In this document: positions 41,956 to 50,887 of the stretch, in pieces
Layout of the letters: each line of letters begins with the position of its first letter
Numbering within the stretch: position 1 is the stretch's first letter
Assembly: GCA_028289345.1 (NCBI GenBank)
Contig: JANQQL010000046.1
Coordinates: 1-50,887, forward strand
Reading direction: 5' to 3'
Source of the DNA: Planctomycetota bacterium
Lineage (GTDB): Bacteria > Planctomycetota > B15-G4 > SIAN01
Length of the DNA: 50,887 bases
The notes under the pieces: model-generated
Told to the model about the DNA's origin: nothing
The model's database searches: none
The model's input: the letters and a program-made list of their open reading frames with translations, nothing else
Program-made: the position numbers and the translations under genes

Positions 41956-44900
41956 GCACTGACGCCGGGTCCATCCCCGCCACGGGGATTGCCGTCATTG
42001 GCTTGGCCGGAAGGTTTCCCGGGGCCCCCCATGCGGAGGAGTTCTGGGAGAACCTCCGCAACGGCGTGGAGAGCATTCGCTTCCTCGACGAGAAGGAACT
42101 CGCGAGTCGCAATGTTCCGGCGGCAGCCATCCATCATCCCGAGTTCATCCCGGCCGTTTCCGAGTTGGACGACATCGATCAGTTCGACGCCGCGTTTTTC
42201 GGCTTCAACCCGCGGGAAGCCCAGGTCATCGATCCCCAGCAACGGCTGTTTCTCGAGGCAGCTTGGCAAGCGCTGGAAGACGCGGGCCACGATCCGCGCC
42301 GGTTCCCGGGTCCGATCGGTGTGTTCGCTGGGGTGAGTCCCAGTGAATACCGCATGAACGTCTTCATGAACCGCGAGGCGATGGAAGCGGTCGGTTCCTT
42401 GCAGGCATTGATTTCCAACGACAAGGACTATCTCGCGACTCGAGTGTCGTACAAGATGGACCTGCGCGGACCGAGTTTGACGACCCAGACCGCTTGCTCC
42501 ACATCATTGGTGGCGACTCACCTTGCGTGCCAGAGTCTTCTCACCTACCAGTGCGACATGGCTTTGGCGGGAGGGGTCACCGCCAAGAAAGACGTCGGCT
42601 ACGTCTACAAGCCGGGAATGATCATGTCTCCCGACGGCCATTGCCGGCCGTTCGACGCCAAGGCGAAAGGCACGATTTTCGGTAGCGGCCTGGGCGTCAT
42701 CGTGCTGAAACGCCTGGAGGATGCGATCGCCGATGGCGATTTCATTCGCGCAGTGATTCGCTCTTCTGCGATCAACAATGACGGATCGGACAAAGTCGGT
42801 TTCACCGCTCCCAGCGTGGACGGTCAGAGCCAGGTCATTGCCTCCGCTTATGCCATGGAGGAGATCGATCCCGCGTCGGTCACCTACATTGAGGCCCATG
42901 GAACCGGCACTGAGCTTGGCGATCCTCTGGAAATGGAAGCGTTGAGCCGGGTGTTTTCTCGGACCACGGACCGAAAGCAATTTTGTGCGGTGGGATCGGT
43001 GAAGAGCAACATTGGCCATTTGGACGCGGCCGCGGGGATCTCTGGGCTGATCAAGACCGTGCTGGCCCTGCAGCACCGGGAGATTCCACCAAGCCTTCAT
43101 TTCGAAACGCCGAATCCCCAGATCTCATTCGACGACTCGCCATTCTTCGTCAATTCCAAACTGCGTCCGTGGACCGTCGACGACGGAGAGGTGCGGCGGG
43201 CCGGAGTCAGCTCCTTCGGCATTGGGGGCACCAACGCTCACATCGTCCTGGAAGAGGCGCCCTCGCGACCGACCTCCCCTCCGGCAAGAGGTCTGCAGGT
43301 CTTGCCCTTGTCGGCTCGGACGTCCACGGCTCTTTCCAAGCAGGCCGAACAGCTGGCGTCGCATCTGGAGCGCAACCCGGCGATCAATCTTGCCGATGTG
43401 GCCCGAACGCTCCAGCTGGGGCGCAAGGAATTCGAGCATCGTCGAGTGATCCTGGCGTCAACCGTCGAGGAAGCCGTCACCGCATTGCGTGAGCCGGTCG
43501 AGCATCGGGTGTTCGAACGAGTGCAGAATTCGGGGAACCGTCGCGTCGTGTTCCTGTTCAGCGGTCAGGGCTCGCAGTACGCCGGGATGGCGAGTGAGTG
43601 GTACGAACACGATGAGGTGTTCCGGAAAGAGTTCGATCGCTGCCACGAGGTCTTGGCGGCGCATGATCTGGATTTGCGAGGGCTGGTGTTCGCGACGGGT
43701 GAAGCGGCCGCCGCCAAACTTCAACAGACCGAGTTCACGCAACCCGCGTTGTTTGCCGTCGAGTACGCCCTGGCCCATACCTGGATGGCACGCGGCGTGT
43801 CGCCCGATGCCATGATCGGCCACAGCATCGGCGAATACGTGGCCGCTTGTTTGGCCGGAGTGTTCTCCCTGGAGACGGCTTTGGCGGTGGTGGTGGCGCG
43901 GGGACGGGCGATGCAGGTCATGGACCCCGGCGACATGTTGGCGGTGCCTCTCGCCGAGGCGGAGGTGCGTGGTCTCCTGAGCGATGGATTGGCCATTGCC
44001 GCGGTCAATGGTCCGCAGATGTGCGTGGTGTCGGGCCCCTCCGAAGCCGTGACCAAGCTGCGCACGACTCTGGAAGCGCGCCAAGTGTCGGTCCAGCCGT
44101 TGCACACGTCCCACGCGTTCCATTCCGGAATGATGGATGGCTGTGTCGCTCCGGTGGTGAGAGCGCTCCAAGGAGTCGAGCTTCAGGCGCCGAACATTCC
44201 CTACCTGTCCAACGTGACCGGAGAATGGATCACTCCGGAGCAAGCAACCTCGGCCGAATACTACGGGGAGCACCTGCGCAACGCGGTGCGCTTCAGCGAC
44301 GCGGTCCGCGAAGTGCTCAAGGATCCCAGCTTCGTGTTCCTGGAGGTGGGGCCAGGCAAGGCGCTTCTTGCGCTGACCCGCCTTCATCTCGATCGACCGG
44401 ATCGGGCCGTGCTCGTGCAGTCATTGCGTCATCCGTCGGAGAAACACAGCGATGACGAAACCCTTGCCGCGGCCACCGGGCAGCTGTGGCTCGCGGGGGT
44501 CAGCCTCGACTGGGAGGCCACCGGTCCCGAGGGTCGCCAACGGGTCTCCTTGCCGACCTATCCGTTCGAGCGCGAGCGCTACTGGGTCACCCCGGATGAC
44601 GGCGCGGTTCCCGGAAAGCTGGGGGGAGCCGGTGGTGGCAAGCTGCAGAACATTGCCGATTGGTACTACCAGCCGGTTTGGAAGCAGTCTCCGCCGGCTC
44701 CGAAGCTTCGCCGTGGCGAAGCGGCATGCTGGCTGGTGTTCGCCGATGGGCAAGGTCTGAGCTCCGGCTTACGACAACGGCTGATCGAAGAGCAACACAC
44801 GGTGCTGTGGGTGGAACCCGGCGATGGGTTCGAAGTCACTGGCGAAACCGTGCGGCTGCGGCCGGACCAGGTGGAGGACTACCGTCGTTTGCTCGACCAT

Positions 44901-46517
44901 ATCGGCGAAAGCGGTGCCGCGTTGCAGGGCATCGTGCACTGTTGGGGAGTGACCGATCCGGCCGACGAGGAGTCCCCAAACTTTCTCGAGACTTGCACCG
45001 ATCGAGGTTTCTACAGCCTGGTGTCCCTGGCGCGGGCACTTTTCGATCGCGGCTCGACCGAACCGATCTCTTTGCACGTGGTGACGAACCGAGCCAGTGA
45101 CGTGACCGGGGAAGAGGGCATTCGACCCGAAAAAGCCCTGTTCCTCGGACCTTGCAAAGTCATCCCGTTGGAGATGCCACCAGTCGCGTGCTGCCAAGTG
45201 GACGTGTCGTGGCCCGCGAATGATCCCGAGGCCCTGCTCACCGCGTTGACCGATGAAGTCCTGTCCGAAGTCACCCAGCGAGTGGTTGCCTATCGCGGGC
45301 GTCGACGCTGGTCTCAGACCTTCGAGCCGATCCATCTAGAGCCCCATCAGAACGGGACTCCGAGGATCCGAGAGGAAGGCACTTACCTGATCACCGGTGG
45401 TCTGGGGGGAATCGGCTTGGTGCTGGCGGAGTACCTGGCGGAGAAGTACCGCGCGCGCCTGGTGTTGCTCGGCCGATCGGCGATGCCCCCGCGTGAACAG
45501 TGGGCGCCGCTGCTCGCCGAATCGGCGACGGATCCTCGGCTGCGGCGCAAGATCGAAACCGTCCAGCGCGTCGAAGACCTGGGCGGCAAAGTGTTGGTGG
45601 TGTCCGCGGACGTCGGGGACGAAGCGCAGTTGCGTCAGGCTGTTCGCCGAGGCAAGGCCGAGTTCGGGGACATCCACGGAGTGATTCACGCGGCGGGCAT
45701 TGCGGGAGGCGGCATGGTGGCTCTCAAGACTCGAGAGATCGCCGATCCGGTGTTGAGCCCGAAGGTCCAAGGGACCATGAATCTCCACCGAGCCCTGGAA
45801 GAGGAGGCGCCGGACTTTTTCGTGCTTTGCTCCTCGATCACGGCGGTCACCGGCGATGTGGGGCAGGTCGACTACTGCGCCGCGAACCTGTTCCTGGATT
45901 CGTTCGCCGCTTGGCGGAGCCTCAGCGGTCAGGGGCGAACCCTTTCCTTGAACTGGGACGCTTGGCAAGAAGTGGGCATGGCGGTGGACACCGAAGTGCC
46001 GGAAGAGCTGCGCCAGCAGCGACAGATCATGCTGGCCACTGCGATTTCCTCCACCGAGGGGCAGCAAGCCTTCGATCAGGTCCTCCACGCTCCCTTGTCC
46101 CAGGTGACCGTGTATGCCAAGGAATTGGCTCCTGCCCTGGAGAAGTTGCGTCCGCGTCCTGTTGCCGCAGCCCCGCAAGGGGCCGAAGCGGCTGCCGAGG
46201 CCAAGGAACGCAGCGCCCGGCCCAACCTGCCCAATCCCTACGTCGCTCCCGACTCAGAAACCCAACGCACCCTGGCGGGAATCTGGGAAGATCTCCTCGG
46301 CTTCGAAGGCATCGGCGTGAACGACAACTTCTTCGAACTCGGCGGGCACTCGCTGCTCGCCACTCAGGTGATTTCGAGAATTCGATCTCAGTTCCAGGTC
46401 GAGCTTCCCCTGGGAACCATCTTTGAATCGCCGACCGTCGCTGCCTTGAGCGAGCAAATCGAAGGAGGCGTGGACGCGGACAGCGCGGACGCGGACCGGG
46501 AGGAGATCGACATTTGA
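41952..46517 (+). CDS. Type I PKS module: KS-AT-KR-ACP
   Basis: A 1521-residue polyketide synthase module. The ketosynthase has TACSTS with Cys182, EAHGTGT and KSNIGHLD, the full Cys-His-His set. The acyltransferase has GHSIGEY with Ser625 and HAFHS, the pattern linked to malonyl-CoA rather than methylmalonyl-CoA. After a structural half, the ketoreductase has YLITGGLGGIGLVLAEYLAE and the SSITAVTGDVGQVDYCAAN catalytic Ser-Tyr-Asn. No LDD motif is present, so a B-type KR is not supported. No DH, ER or MT domain is seen. The ACP has DNFFELGGHSL with Ser1467. It should add one malonate unit to the upstream glycyl chain and leave a beta-hydroxyl. It overlaps the previous gene by 4 nt and the next by 4 nt. 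Confidence 0.94.
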   Translation: MSTDAGSIPATGIAVIGLAGRFPGAPHAEEFWENLRNGVESIRFLDEKELASRNVPAAAIHHPEFIPAVSELDDIDQFDAAFFGFNPREAQVIDPQQRLFLEAAWQALEDAGHDPRRFPGPIGVFAGVSPSEYRMNVFMNREAMEAVGSLQALISNDKDYLATRVSYKMDLRGPSLTTQTACSTSLVATHLACQSLLTYQCDMALAGGVTAKKDVGYVYKPGMIMSPDGHCRPFDAKAKGTIFGSGLGVIVLKRLEDAIADGDFIRAVIRSSAINNDGSDKVGFTAPSVDGQSQVIASAYAMEEIDPASVTYIEAHGTGTELGDPLEMEALSRVFSRTTDRKQFCAVGSVKSNIGHLDAAAGISGLIKTVLALQHREIPPSLHFETPNPQISFDDSPFFVNSKLRPWTVDDGEVRRAGVSSFGIGGTNAHIVLEEAPSRPTSPPARGLQVLPLSARTSTALSKQAEQLASHLERNPAINLADVARTLQLGRKEFEHRRVILASTVEEAVTALREPVEHRVFERVQNSGNRRVVFLFSGQGSQYAGMASEWYEHDEVFRKEFDRCHEVLAAHDLDLRGLVFATGEAAAAKLQQTEFTQPALFAVEYALAHTWMARGVSPDAMIGHSIGEYVAACLAGVFSLETALAVVVARGRAMQVMDPGDMLAVPLAEAEVRGLLSDGLAIAAVNGPQMCVVSGPSEAVTKLRTTLEARQVSVQPLHTSHAFHSGMMDGCVAPVVRALQGVELQAPNIPYLSNVTGEWITPEQATSAEYYGEHLRNAVRFSDAVREVLKDPSFVFLEVGPGKALLALTRLHLDRPDRAVLVQSLRHPSEKHSDDETLAAATGQLWLAGVSLDWEATGPEGRQRVSLPTYPFERERYWVTPDDGAVPGKLGGAGGGKLQNIADWYYQPVWKQSPPAPKLRRGEAACWLVFADGQGLSSGLRQRLIEEQHTVLWVEPGDGFEVTGETVRLRPDQVEDYRRLLDHIGESGAALQGIVHCWGVTDPADEESPNFLETCTDRGFYSLVSLARALFDRGSTEPISLHVVTNRASDVTGEEGIRPEKALFLGPCKVIPLEMPPVACCQVDVSWPANDPEALLTALTDEVLSEVTQRVVAYRGRRRWSQTFEPIHLEPHQNGTPRIREEGTYLITGGLGGIGLVLAEYLAEKYRARLVLLGRSAMPPREQWAPLLAESATDPRLRRKIETVQRVEDLGGKVLVVSADVGDEAQLRQAVRRGKAEFGDIHGVIHAAGIAGGGMVALKTREIADPVLSPKVQGTMNLHRALEEEAPDFFVLCSSITAVTGDVGQVDYCAANLFLDSFAAWRSLSGQGRTLSLNWDAWQEVGMAVDTEVPEELRQQRQIMLATAISSTEGQQAFDQVLHAPLSQVTVYAKELAPALEKLRPRPVAAAPQGAEAAAEAKERSARPNLPNPYVAPDSETQRTLAGIWEDLLGFEGIGVNDNFFELGGHSLLATQVISRIRSQFQVELPLGTIFESPTVAALSEQIEGGVDADSADADREEIDI

Positions 46518-49500
46518 CCGGCATCCCCATCGCGGACTTCTTGGAGGGACTGGGGGAGCAAGACATCCGCGTCTGGGTCGAGGACGGTCGGGTCCGTTGC
46601 AATGCGCCCAAAGGGGCGCTGACCGAAGATCTCAAGCGTCAGCTCCGAGATCGGAAGCAAGAGATTCTTGATCACTTCGCGGAGCAATCGGAGCGCGAGC
46701 AGCTCCGGCCCGCCAAGGAAGAAGAGCGTCGAGTTCTGTCGTTTGGACAGGAGCGCCTCTGGTTTCAAGGGCAGATGGATCCGGACAGTGCGGTGCTCAA
46801 CATCGCCGCGGCGCAGCATCTCCCGGGAGAGATCCATCAACAGGCCCTCGAACAGGCGGTTCGAGAGATCCTACGGCGGCACGAGGTGCTGCGTTCGACG
46901 TTCCCGCTGCAGGCTGGTGTGCCAACGTTGATGATCCCGCCGATCGATTTCGAACTGGCGCTCACCGACGTTTCCGAAAAGGGAGCCAGTGCCGAAGAGG
47001 TTCGTCAGCGCGCCCACGAAGCGTGCATGGACTTGGCTTCGGAACCTTACGACCTGGAAAACGGGCCGTTGTTCCGCGTTCACCTGGTGCGCGCAGCGGA
47101 ACATGACCACGTTTTGGTGATCGGCTTCCATCACATCGTTTCCGATGGCTGGTCCATGCTTCTCTTTCAGCGCGAGCTGAGAGTTCTGTACGAGAGCTAC
47201 GCCAAGGGCGAAGCGTCACCGTTGCCGGAACCGGCGCTGCAGTTCCCGGACTACGCGGCTTGGCAACGACGTTTTCTGTCTGGCGCGCGAGCCAAAGATT
47301 CGTTGAGCTACTGGAAGAAGCAGCTTGCGTCCCTTGGTTTTGGCACCGAGCTTCCTCCGGACCGACCTCGCCCGCGAGTGCAGACTTTCGTCGGGGATCG
47401 CATGCCGGTGGAGTTCACTCCCGAGCTCACCGAAGCTCTGCGCCAGTGGGGAGTCCGCAGCGGCGCGACCATGTCGATGATGTTGCTCAGCGCGTTCCAG
47501 GTGGTCTTGCACCGGTTCGTGGACCAGGACGACGTGGTGGTCGGGACGCCGATGGCTGAGCGACCCGACCCGCGGCTGGAAGGTCTGATTGGATTCTTCC
47601 TGAACACCCTGGTCCTTCGCACCGATTTGTCCGGGGACCCGACCGGCGATGAGGTTCTGAAGCGAGTGCGAGAGGTTTGCTTGAATGCCTTCGCCCATCA
47701 GGAAGTCCCCTTCGAACGAGTCGTGGACGAGCTTCAGCCGCGCCGTGACCTCTCGCGCAGCCCCTTGTTTCAGATCATGTACACCCTGCACAACGCGCCG
47801 ACCAACACCGTGCAAGGTCCGGAAGTCAAAGCAGCGTTCCGCAGTCTCGAGAACCGCAGCTCCATGTTCGACTTGTCGCTGATGTTGTTCGAGTCGGACC
47901 GTATCACCGGATTCCTCGAGTACAACACGGACTTGTACGACGCCGACACCATGGAACGACTTTCCCAGCAGATCGCCTTGGCCGCGGAGCATCTCGCGAC
48001 GCACCCGGACCAGCCGATCTCTACCTTGAGTTTGCTGCGTCCTGAGGATCGTTGCCGGCTCCTCGAGGACTGGAACCAGACCGAAAGGGAGTTTCCGGTC
48101 CTTGCGTCCTTCGCCGATTGCTTCGAAGCGCAAGTCACGCGAGCTCCCGAGCGTGTCGCCGTCGAGTTCGGAACCCAGTCGCTCACCTATGAGGCGTTGA
48201 ACCGACGAGCGAATCAGCTGGCTCGATTCCTTCAGGGACGTGGAGTGAAATCCGGCGATTTCGTCGGGCTCAAGATGGAACGCGGCGCGGCCATGGTGGT
48301 GGGATTGCTGGCGATTCAGAAAGCCGGTGCCGTGTACATCCCTCTCGACCCGGCCTACCCCGAGGATCGCGTCGAATTCATGCTGAACGACAGCGGCGCG
48401 GCCTACTTGCTCACCGACTCGGAACAGGGAGTGGGGGATTCGCCGTCGCGTGAGGTGATCGCTTGGAACCGTGATGGTGACGAAATCGCCAAGCAGTCAG
48501 AAGACAATCTTTCTCGCCACGGAACCCCCAAGGACTTGGCCTATGTGATCTACACGTCCGGATCCACGGGAAAGCCGAAGGGAGTGCAGATCTCTCACGG
48601 GGCTCTGTTGAACTTCCTCTACTCCATGGCGGCGGAACCGGGGCTTCATCCAGACGACACTCTGCTGTCGGTCACGACCTTGTCTTTCGACATTTCCGGA
48701 CTCGAGATGTATCTGCCGCTGATGGTGGGAGCCAAGGTCGTGGTGGCGAGCCGGGAAGTCACCGCCGACGGCAACGCCCTGGCGACGTTGATCGACCAGT
48801 GCCAGGCCACAGTGATGCAGGCAACCCCGGCGACCTGGCACCTTCTCATTGCTTCGGGCTGGAAGGGAAAGTCAGATCTGAAAGTCCTTTGCGGAGGAGA
48901 AGCCCTCACCCGCTCCTTGGCCAGTGATCTGGCGCCTCGTTGTCGCGAACTGTGGAACATGTTCGGCCCGACCGAAACCACGATCTGGTCCACCGTCGCG
49001 CGCATCTCCCGCGACGATTCTGTCATCACGGTGGGGCGACCCATTGCCAATACTCAGTGCTACATCCTGGATGCCCACGGCAATCCTGCACCGGTGGGTT
49101 TGCTGGGAGAACTGCATCTCGGCGGTGCCGGTTTGGCCGAGGGATACCTGGGGCGTCCGGAACTCACCGCCGAGAGGTTCGTGGCTCACCCCTACTCGGA
49201 GGATCCCGAAGCCAGGCTTTATCGAACCGGTGACCTCGCGCGCTATCTCCCGGATGGACGCATCGTGATCTCAGGGCGCATGGACCATCAAGTCAAGCTC
49301 CGCGGCTTTCGCATCGAACTTGGCGAGATCGAATCACGCTTGGCGTCCCTGGCGGCGGTGGAGCAGGCGCTGGTGTTGCTCCGCGAGGATGCCCCGGGGG
49401 ATGAGCGCCTGTGCGCTTACCTGGTTTCTTCCAATGGTTTGGAGATTCCCGTCAGCGAGTTGCGCGAAAGACTTCGCCAGTTCCTTCCCGAGTTCATGGT

Positions 49501-49915
49501 TCCCGCCAACTACGTGTTCCTGGGAGAGTTCCCGACCACTCCCAATGGCAAAGTCGACCGCCAGGCGCTGCCCGCGCCCGCGGGAGTGAGTCGCAGCGCG
49601 CCGTTCGAGGCACCGGCCACGGACTCCGAAAAACACATCGCGGAAGTCTGGAAAGCGGTTCTTCAAATCGAACAGGTCAGCGTTCAAGACAACTTCTTCG
49701 ACCTGGGTGGACACTCCCTGCTTTCGGTGCGAGTGATTGCCCAGTTGGAGTCCAAAACCGGGGTTCGTTTGAATCCTCGGGAGTTCGTGTTTCAGACTTT
49801 GCGCCAGGTCGCGGCGGTGCACGACCAGCAAGCGAAGAAAGGGGCGGCCTCGTCTTCGCCGAAGAAAGGGCTGCGGCGGTTTCTTTCGAAGCGCTCCTCG
49901 AAGAAAGAGAGCTGA
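46514..49915 (+). CDS. NRPS module 2: TubC-type docking - C - A (glycine-like) - PCP
   Basis: A 1133-residue NRPS with the same layout as module 1. Residues 1-55 again look like a TubC docking domain (EQDIRVWVEDGRVRCNAPKG). The condensation domain has HHIVSDG at 206-212. The adenylation domain has YTSGSTGKPKGV, NMFGPTETTIWST, YRTGDLARY, GRMDHQVKLRGFRIELGEIE and NGKVDRQALP. The pocket reads D-I-L-Q-L-G-M-I-W-K, again glycine-like. The carrier has DNFFDLGGHSL, with Ser1068. The C-terminal 40 residues are Lys/Ser-rich (KKGLRRFLSKRSSKKES) with no thioesterase or reductase, so chain release is unexplained. I use TTG 46514, eight bases after GGGAGGAG and overlapping the PKS stop; no ATG fits. Confidence 0.92.
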   Translation: MTGIPIADFLEGLGEQDIRVWVEDGRVRCNAPKGALTEDLKRQLRDRKQEILDHFAEQSEREQLRPAKEEERRVLSFGQERLWFQGQMDPDSAVLNIAAAQHLPGEIHQQALEQAVREILRRHEVLRSTFPLQAGVPTLMIPPIDFELALTDVSEKGASAEEVRQRAHEACMDLASEPYDLENGPLFRVHLVRAAEHDHVLVIGFHHIVSDGWSMLLFQRELRVLYESYAKGEASPLPEPALQFPDYAAWQRRFLSGARAKDSLSYWKKQLASLGFGTELPPDRPRPRVQTFVGDRMPVEFTPELTEALRQWGVRSGATMSMMLLSAFQVVLHRFVDQDDVVVGTPMAERPDPRLEGLIGFFLNTLVLRTDLSGDPTGDEVLKRVREVCLNAFAHQEVPFERVVDELQPRRDLSRSPLFQIMYTLHNAPTNTVQGPEVKAAFRSLENRSSMFDLSLMLFESDRITGFLEYNTDLYDADTMERLSQQIALAAEHLATHPDQPISTLSLLRPEDRCRLLEDWNQTEREFPVLASFADCFEAQVTRAPERVAVEFGTQSLTYEALNRRANQLARFLQGRGVKSGDFVGLKMERGAAMVVGLLAIQKAGAVYIPLDPAYPEDRVEFMLNDSGAAYLLTDSEQGVGDSPSREVIAWNRDGDEIAKQSEDNLSRHGTPKDLAYVIYTSGSTGKPKGVQISHGALLNFLYSMAAEPGLHPDDTLLSVTTLSFDISGLEMYLPLMVGAKVVVASREVTADGNALATLIDQCQATVMQATPATWHLLIASGWKGKSDLKVLCGGEALTRSLASDLAPRCRELWNMFGPTETTIWSTVARISRDDSVITVGRPIANTQCYILDAHGNPAPVGLLGELHLGGAGLAEGYLGRPELTAERFVAHPYSEDPEARLYRTGDLARYLPDGRIVISGRMDHQVKLRGFRIELGEIESRLASLAAVEQALVLLREDAPGDERLCAYLVSSNGLEIPVSELRERLRQFLPEFMVPANYVFLGEFPTTPNGKVDRQALPAPAGVSRSAPFEAPATDSEKHIAEVWKAVLQIEQVSVQDNFFDLGGHSLLSVRVIAQLESKTGVRLNPREFVFQTLRQVAAVHDQQAKKGAASSSPKKGLRRFLSKRSSKKES

Positions 49916-49917
49916 TC

Positions 49918-50583
49918 TTGGCAGCGGCACCCCGCTTGATCGACTTAAGTCATGGCATTGTCGACGGCATGATCACCTACCGCGGGCTCCCGGCGCCGCG
50001 CATTGGCGAACACCTCACTCACGAACAATCCCGGAAGAACTACGGCCCCGACACGGAATTCAGCTTTGGCAAGATGGAGCTGGTCTCGAACACGGGAACC
50101 TACTTGGATTCGCCGTATCACCGCTATCGCGATCGAGAAGACGTGTCTCAGTTACCCCTGGAGAGGGTTGCCAACCTGCCGGGGCTGTTGGTTGACGCGG
50201 TGGGGATCTCGTCCATCGGGGCCGATCACTTCGCGGGGCTTTCGTTGAAAGGGAAAGCGGTGTTGGTTCGCACGGGCTGGGATCGGCGCTGGAGGACCGA
50301 GGCGTACTTCACCGGCCACCCTTTCCTGACCGAGGCGGCGGCGGTTCGTCTTCGCGATGAAGGGGCGGTCCTCGTCGGAATCGACTCTTTGAACATTGAC
50401 AGCACCCAAGGCGGAACTCGTCCCGTTCATTCCGTTCTCTTGGAGGCCGGGGTTCTCATTGTGGAGCACCTGTGCGGACTGGAGCAGTTGGTGGGGGAGC
50501 GGGAGTTTCGGTTTCATGCGGTTCCGTTGGCGGTGGCGGGGATGGGGTCGATTCCGGTGCGGGCCTATGGGGTCGTGGGGTAG
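49918..50583 (+). CDS. Cyclase-family (PF04199-type) hydrolase with altered metal motif
   Basis: A 221-residue protein of the kynurenine formamidase/cyclase fold: RLIDLSHGIVDGM at the start, NTGTYLDSPYHRYRD, GKAVLVRTGWDRRW, GHPFLTEAAAVRLRDEGAVLVGIDSLNID and TRPVHSVLLEAGVLIVEHLCGLEQL. In the usual family motif H-x-G-T-H-x-D-x-P-x-H, the first two metal His positions are Asn and Tyr here (N-T-G-T-Y-L-D-S-P-Y-H). TTG 49918 is two bases after the NRPS stop; a CTG at 49912 is another option. Coupling to the NRPS suggests a tailoring or chain-release role, for example hydrolysis or ring closure of the product; this is inference. An unrelated amide or lactone hydrolase remains possible. Confidence 0.82.
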   Translation: MAAAPRLIDLSHGIVDGMITYRGLPAPRIGEHLTHEQSRKNYGPDTEFSFGKMELVSNTGTYLDSPYHRYRDREDVSQLPLERVANLPGLLVDAVGISSIGADHFAGLSLKGKAVLVRTGWDRRWRTEAYFTGHPFLTEAAAVRLRDEGAVLVGIDSLNIDSTQGGTRPVHSVLLEAGVLIVEHLCGLEQLVGEREFRFHAVPLAVAGMGSIPVRAYGVVG

Positions 50584-50614
50584 TTCGGGGTTTGCGGCGG
50601 GGGGTGGTCGGGAC

Positions 50615-50632
50615 GCCGGAGGGGAGGCAATG
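50615..50632 (+). repeat. Left arm of 18-bp inverted repeat
   Basis: GCCGGAGGGGAGGCAATG is the exact reverse complement of 50763-50780. It lies 32 nt after the stop of the cyclase-family gene that ends the biosynthetic cluster. Confidence 0.8.
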
Positions 50633-50762
50633 CGCTGCGAGGACCCGCTCCGTCCCTTTTTCGTGAGAGTGCGGGGGGACTGCGCTCAAGTCTCCGGACC
50701 CACTTCGTGTGGTTGCGGACGATCGGTTTTGGGAATGGGCCCTCCGACATGTCCTCTCCGCA

Positions 50763-50780
50763 ACATTGCCTCCCCTCCGG
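50763..50780 (-). repeat. Right arm of 18-bp inverted repeat
   Basis: CATTGCCTCCCCTCCGGC is the exact reverse complement of 50615-50632. The arms are 130 nt apart and no open frame between them looks genuine. Confidence 0.8.
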
Positions 50781-50887
50781 CTTGCTCGAACCCTGGTCGA
50801 GGAGAGCCCGAACGACGGGTCGTGGTGTGAAACGACGCGCGGTTGCGTGAGTCAGCTTCCATTGGCTTGTTTCCGCGAGGCCGTTTT

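Larger units (their letters stand above)
50584..50887. other. Non-coding right end with inverted repeat
   Basis: No supported gene. GCCGGAGGGGAGGCAATG at 50615-50632 and its exact complement at 50763-50780 form an 18-bp inverted repeat. Pairing continues imperfectly inward (GCG...AGGAC at 50636-50645 against 50750-50760). Further out, GTAGTTCGGG at 50580-50589 matches CCCGAACGAC at 50806-50815 in inverse orientation at the same spacing. The 130-nt spacer is long for a simple terminator. A small MITE-like element or a long structured RNA would fit. Confidence 0.5.

Overview
The window reads as a GC-rich bacterial chromosome, most likely from the Planctomycetota or a nearby lineage. This rests on gene content only: a CRTAC1-type FG-GAP/ASPIC-UnbV protein, a second secreted FG-GAP protein, a degraded DUF1501 C-terminus, a DUF3179 protein, a DUF2723 membrane protein, a sulfatase-superfamily protein and weakly conserved ribosome-binding sites. 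No rRNA, tRNA, CRISPR array, insertion sequence or phage gene was seen, so the lineage is an inference. Genes are densely packed on both strands.

Layout. (1) 1-6283: reductive pyrimidine catabolism. A beta-ureidopropionase cut by the left edge, dihydropyrimidinase, a class III aminotransferase and a PreA-like dihydropyrimidine dehydrogenase run on +, facing an SLC23/NCS2 nucleobase permease on -. Together they could import uracil or thymine, reduce it, open the ring, remove the carbamoyl group and transaminate the beta-amino acid. (2) 6605-14350: alkaline-phosphatase/sulfatase-superfamily protein, DinB-like protein, enlarged GlmS and a secreted CRTAC1-like protein. (3) 14633-17607: ribA, a RibD-type reductase and a DUF2723 membrane protein in tight series, behind a leader with competing hairpins. 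(4) 17791-22905: M49-like metallopeptidase lipoprotein, two RNA methyltransferase genes overlapping by 4 nt, and a beta-helix lipoprotein. (5) 23209-24303: a DUF3179 protein interrupted by an in-frame UGA, followed at once by a strong bacterial SECIS-like hairpin; I annotate it as a selenoprotein. (6) 24472-32823: DUF819 membrane protein, HspQ/YccV-domain protein, an unrecognised protein, a SWIM-SNF2 helicase and an FG-GAP protein. (7) 33106-36354: an accessory-looking locus with a 12-repeat LRR-Roc-COR-TIR protein and a DUF1501 remnant. (8) 36355-37977: a Kef-type antiporter. (9) 38500-50583: a compact biosynthetic cluster of NRPS (docking-C-A-PCP), PKS (KS-AT-KR-ACP), NRPS (docking-C-A-PCP) and a cyclase-family hydrolase, each coupled to the next, ending in a non-coding tail with an 18-bp inverted repeat.

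The two most notable items are the probable selenocysteine-containing DUF3179 protein with its SECIS hairpin at 23656-23697, and the small four-gene NRPS/PKS line. Both of its adenylation pockets read as glycine-like, so it could build an acylated 4-amino-3-hydroxybutyryl-glycine skeleton. It contains no thioesterase.
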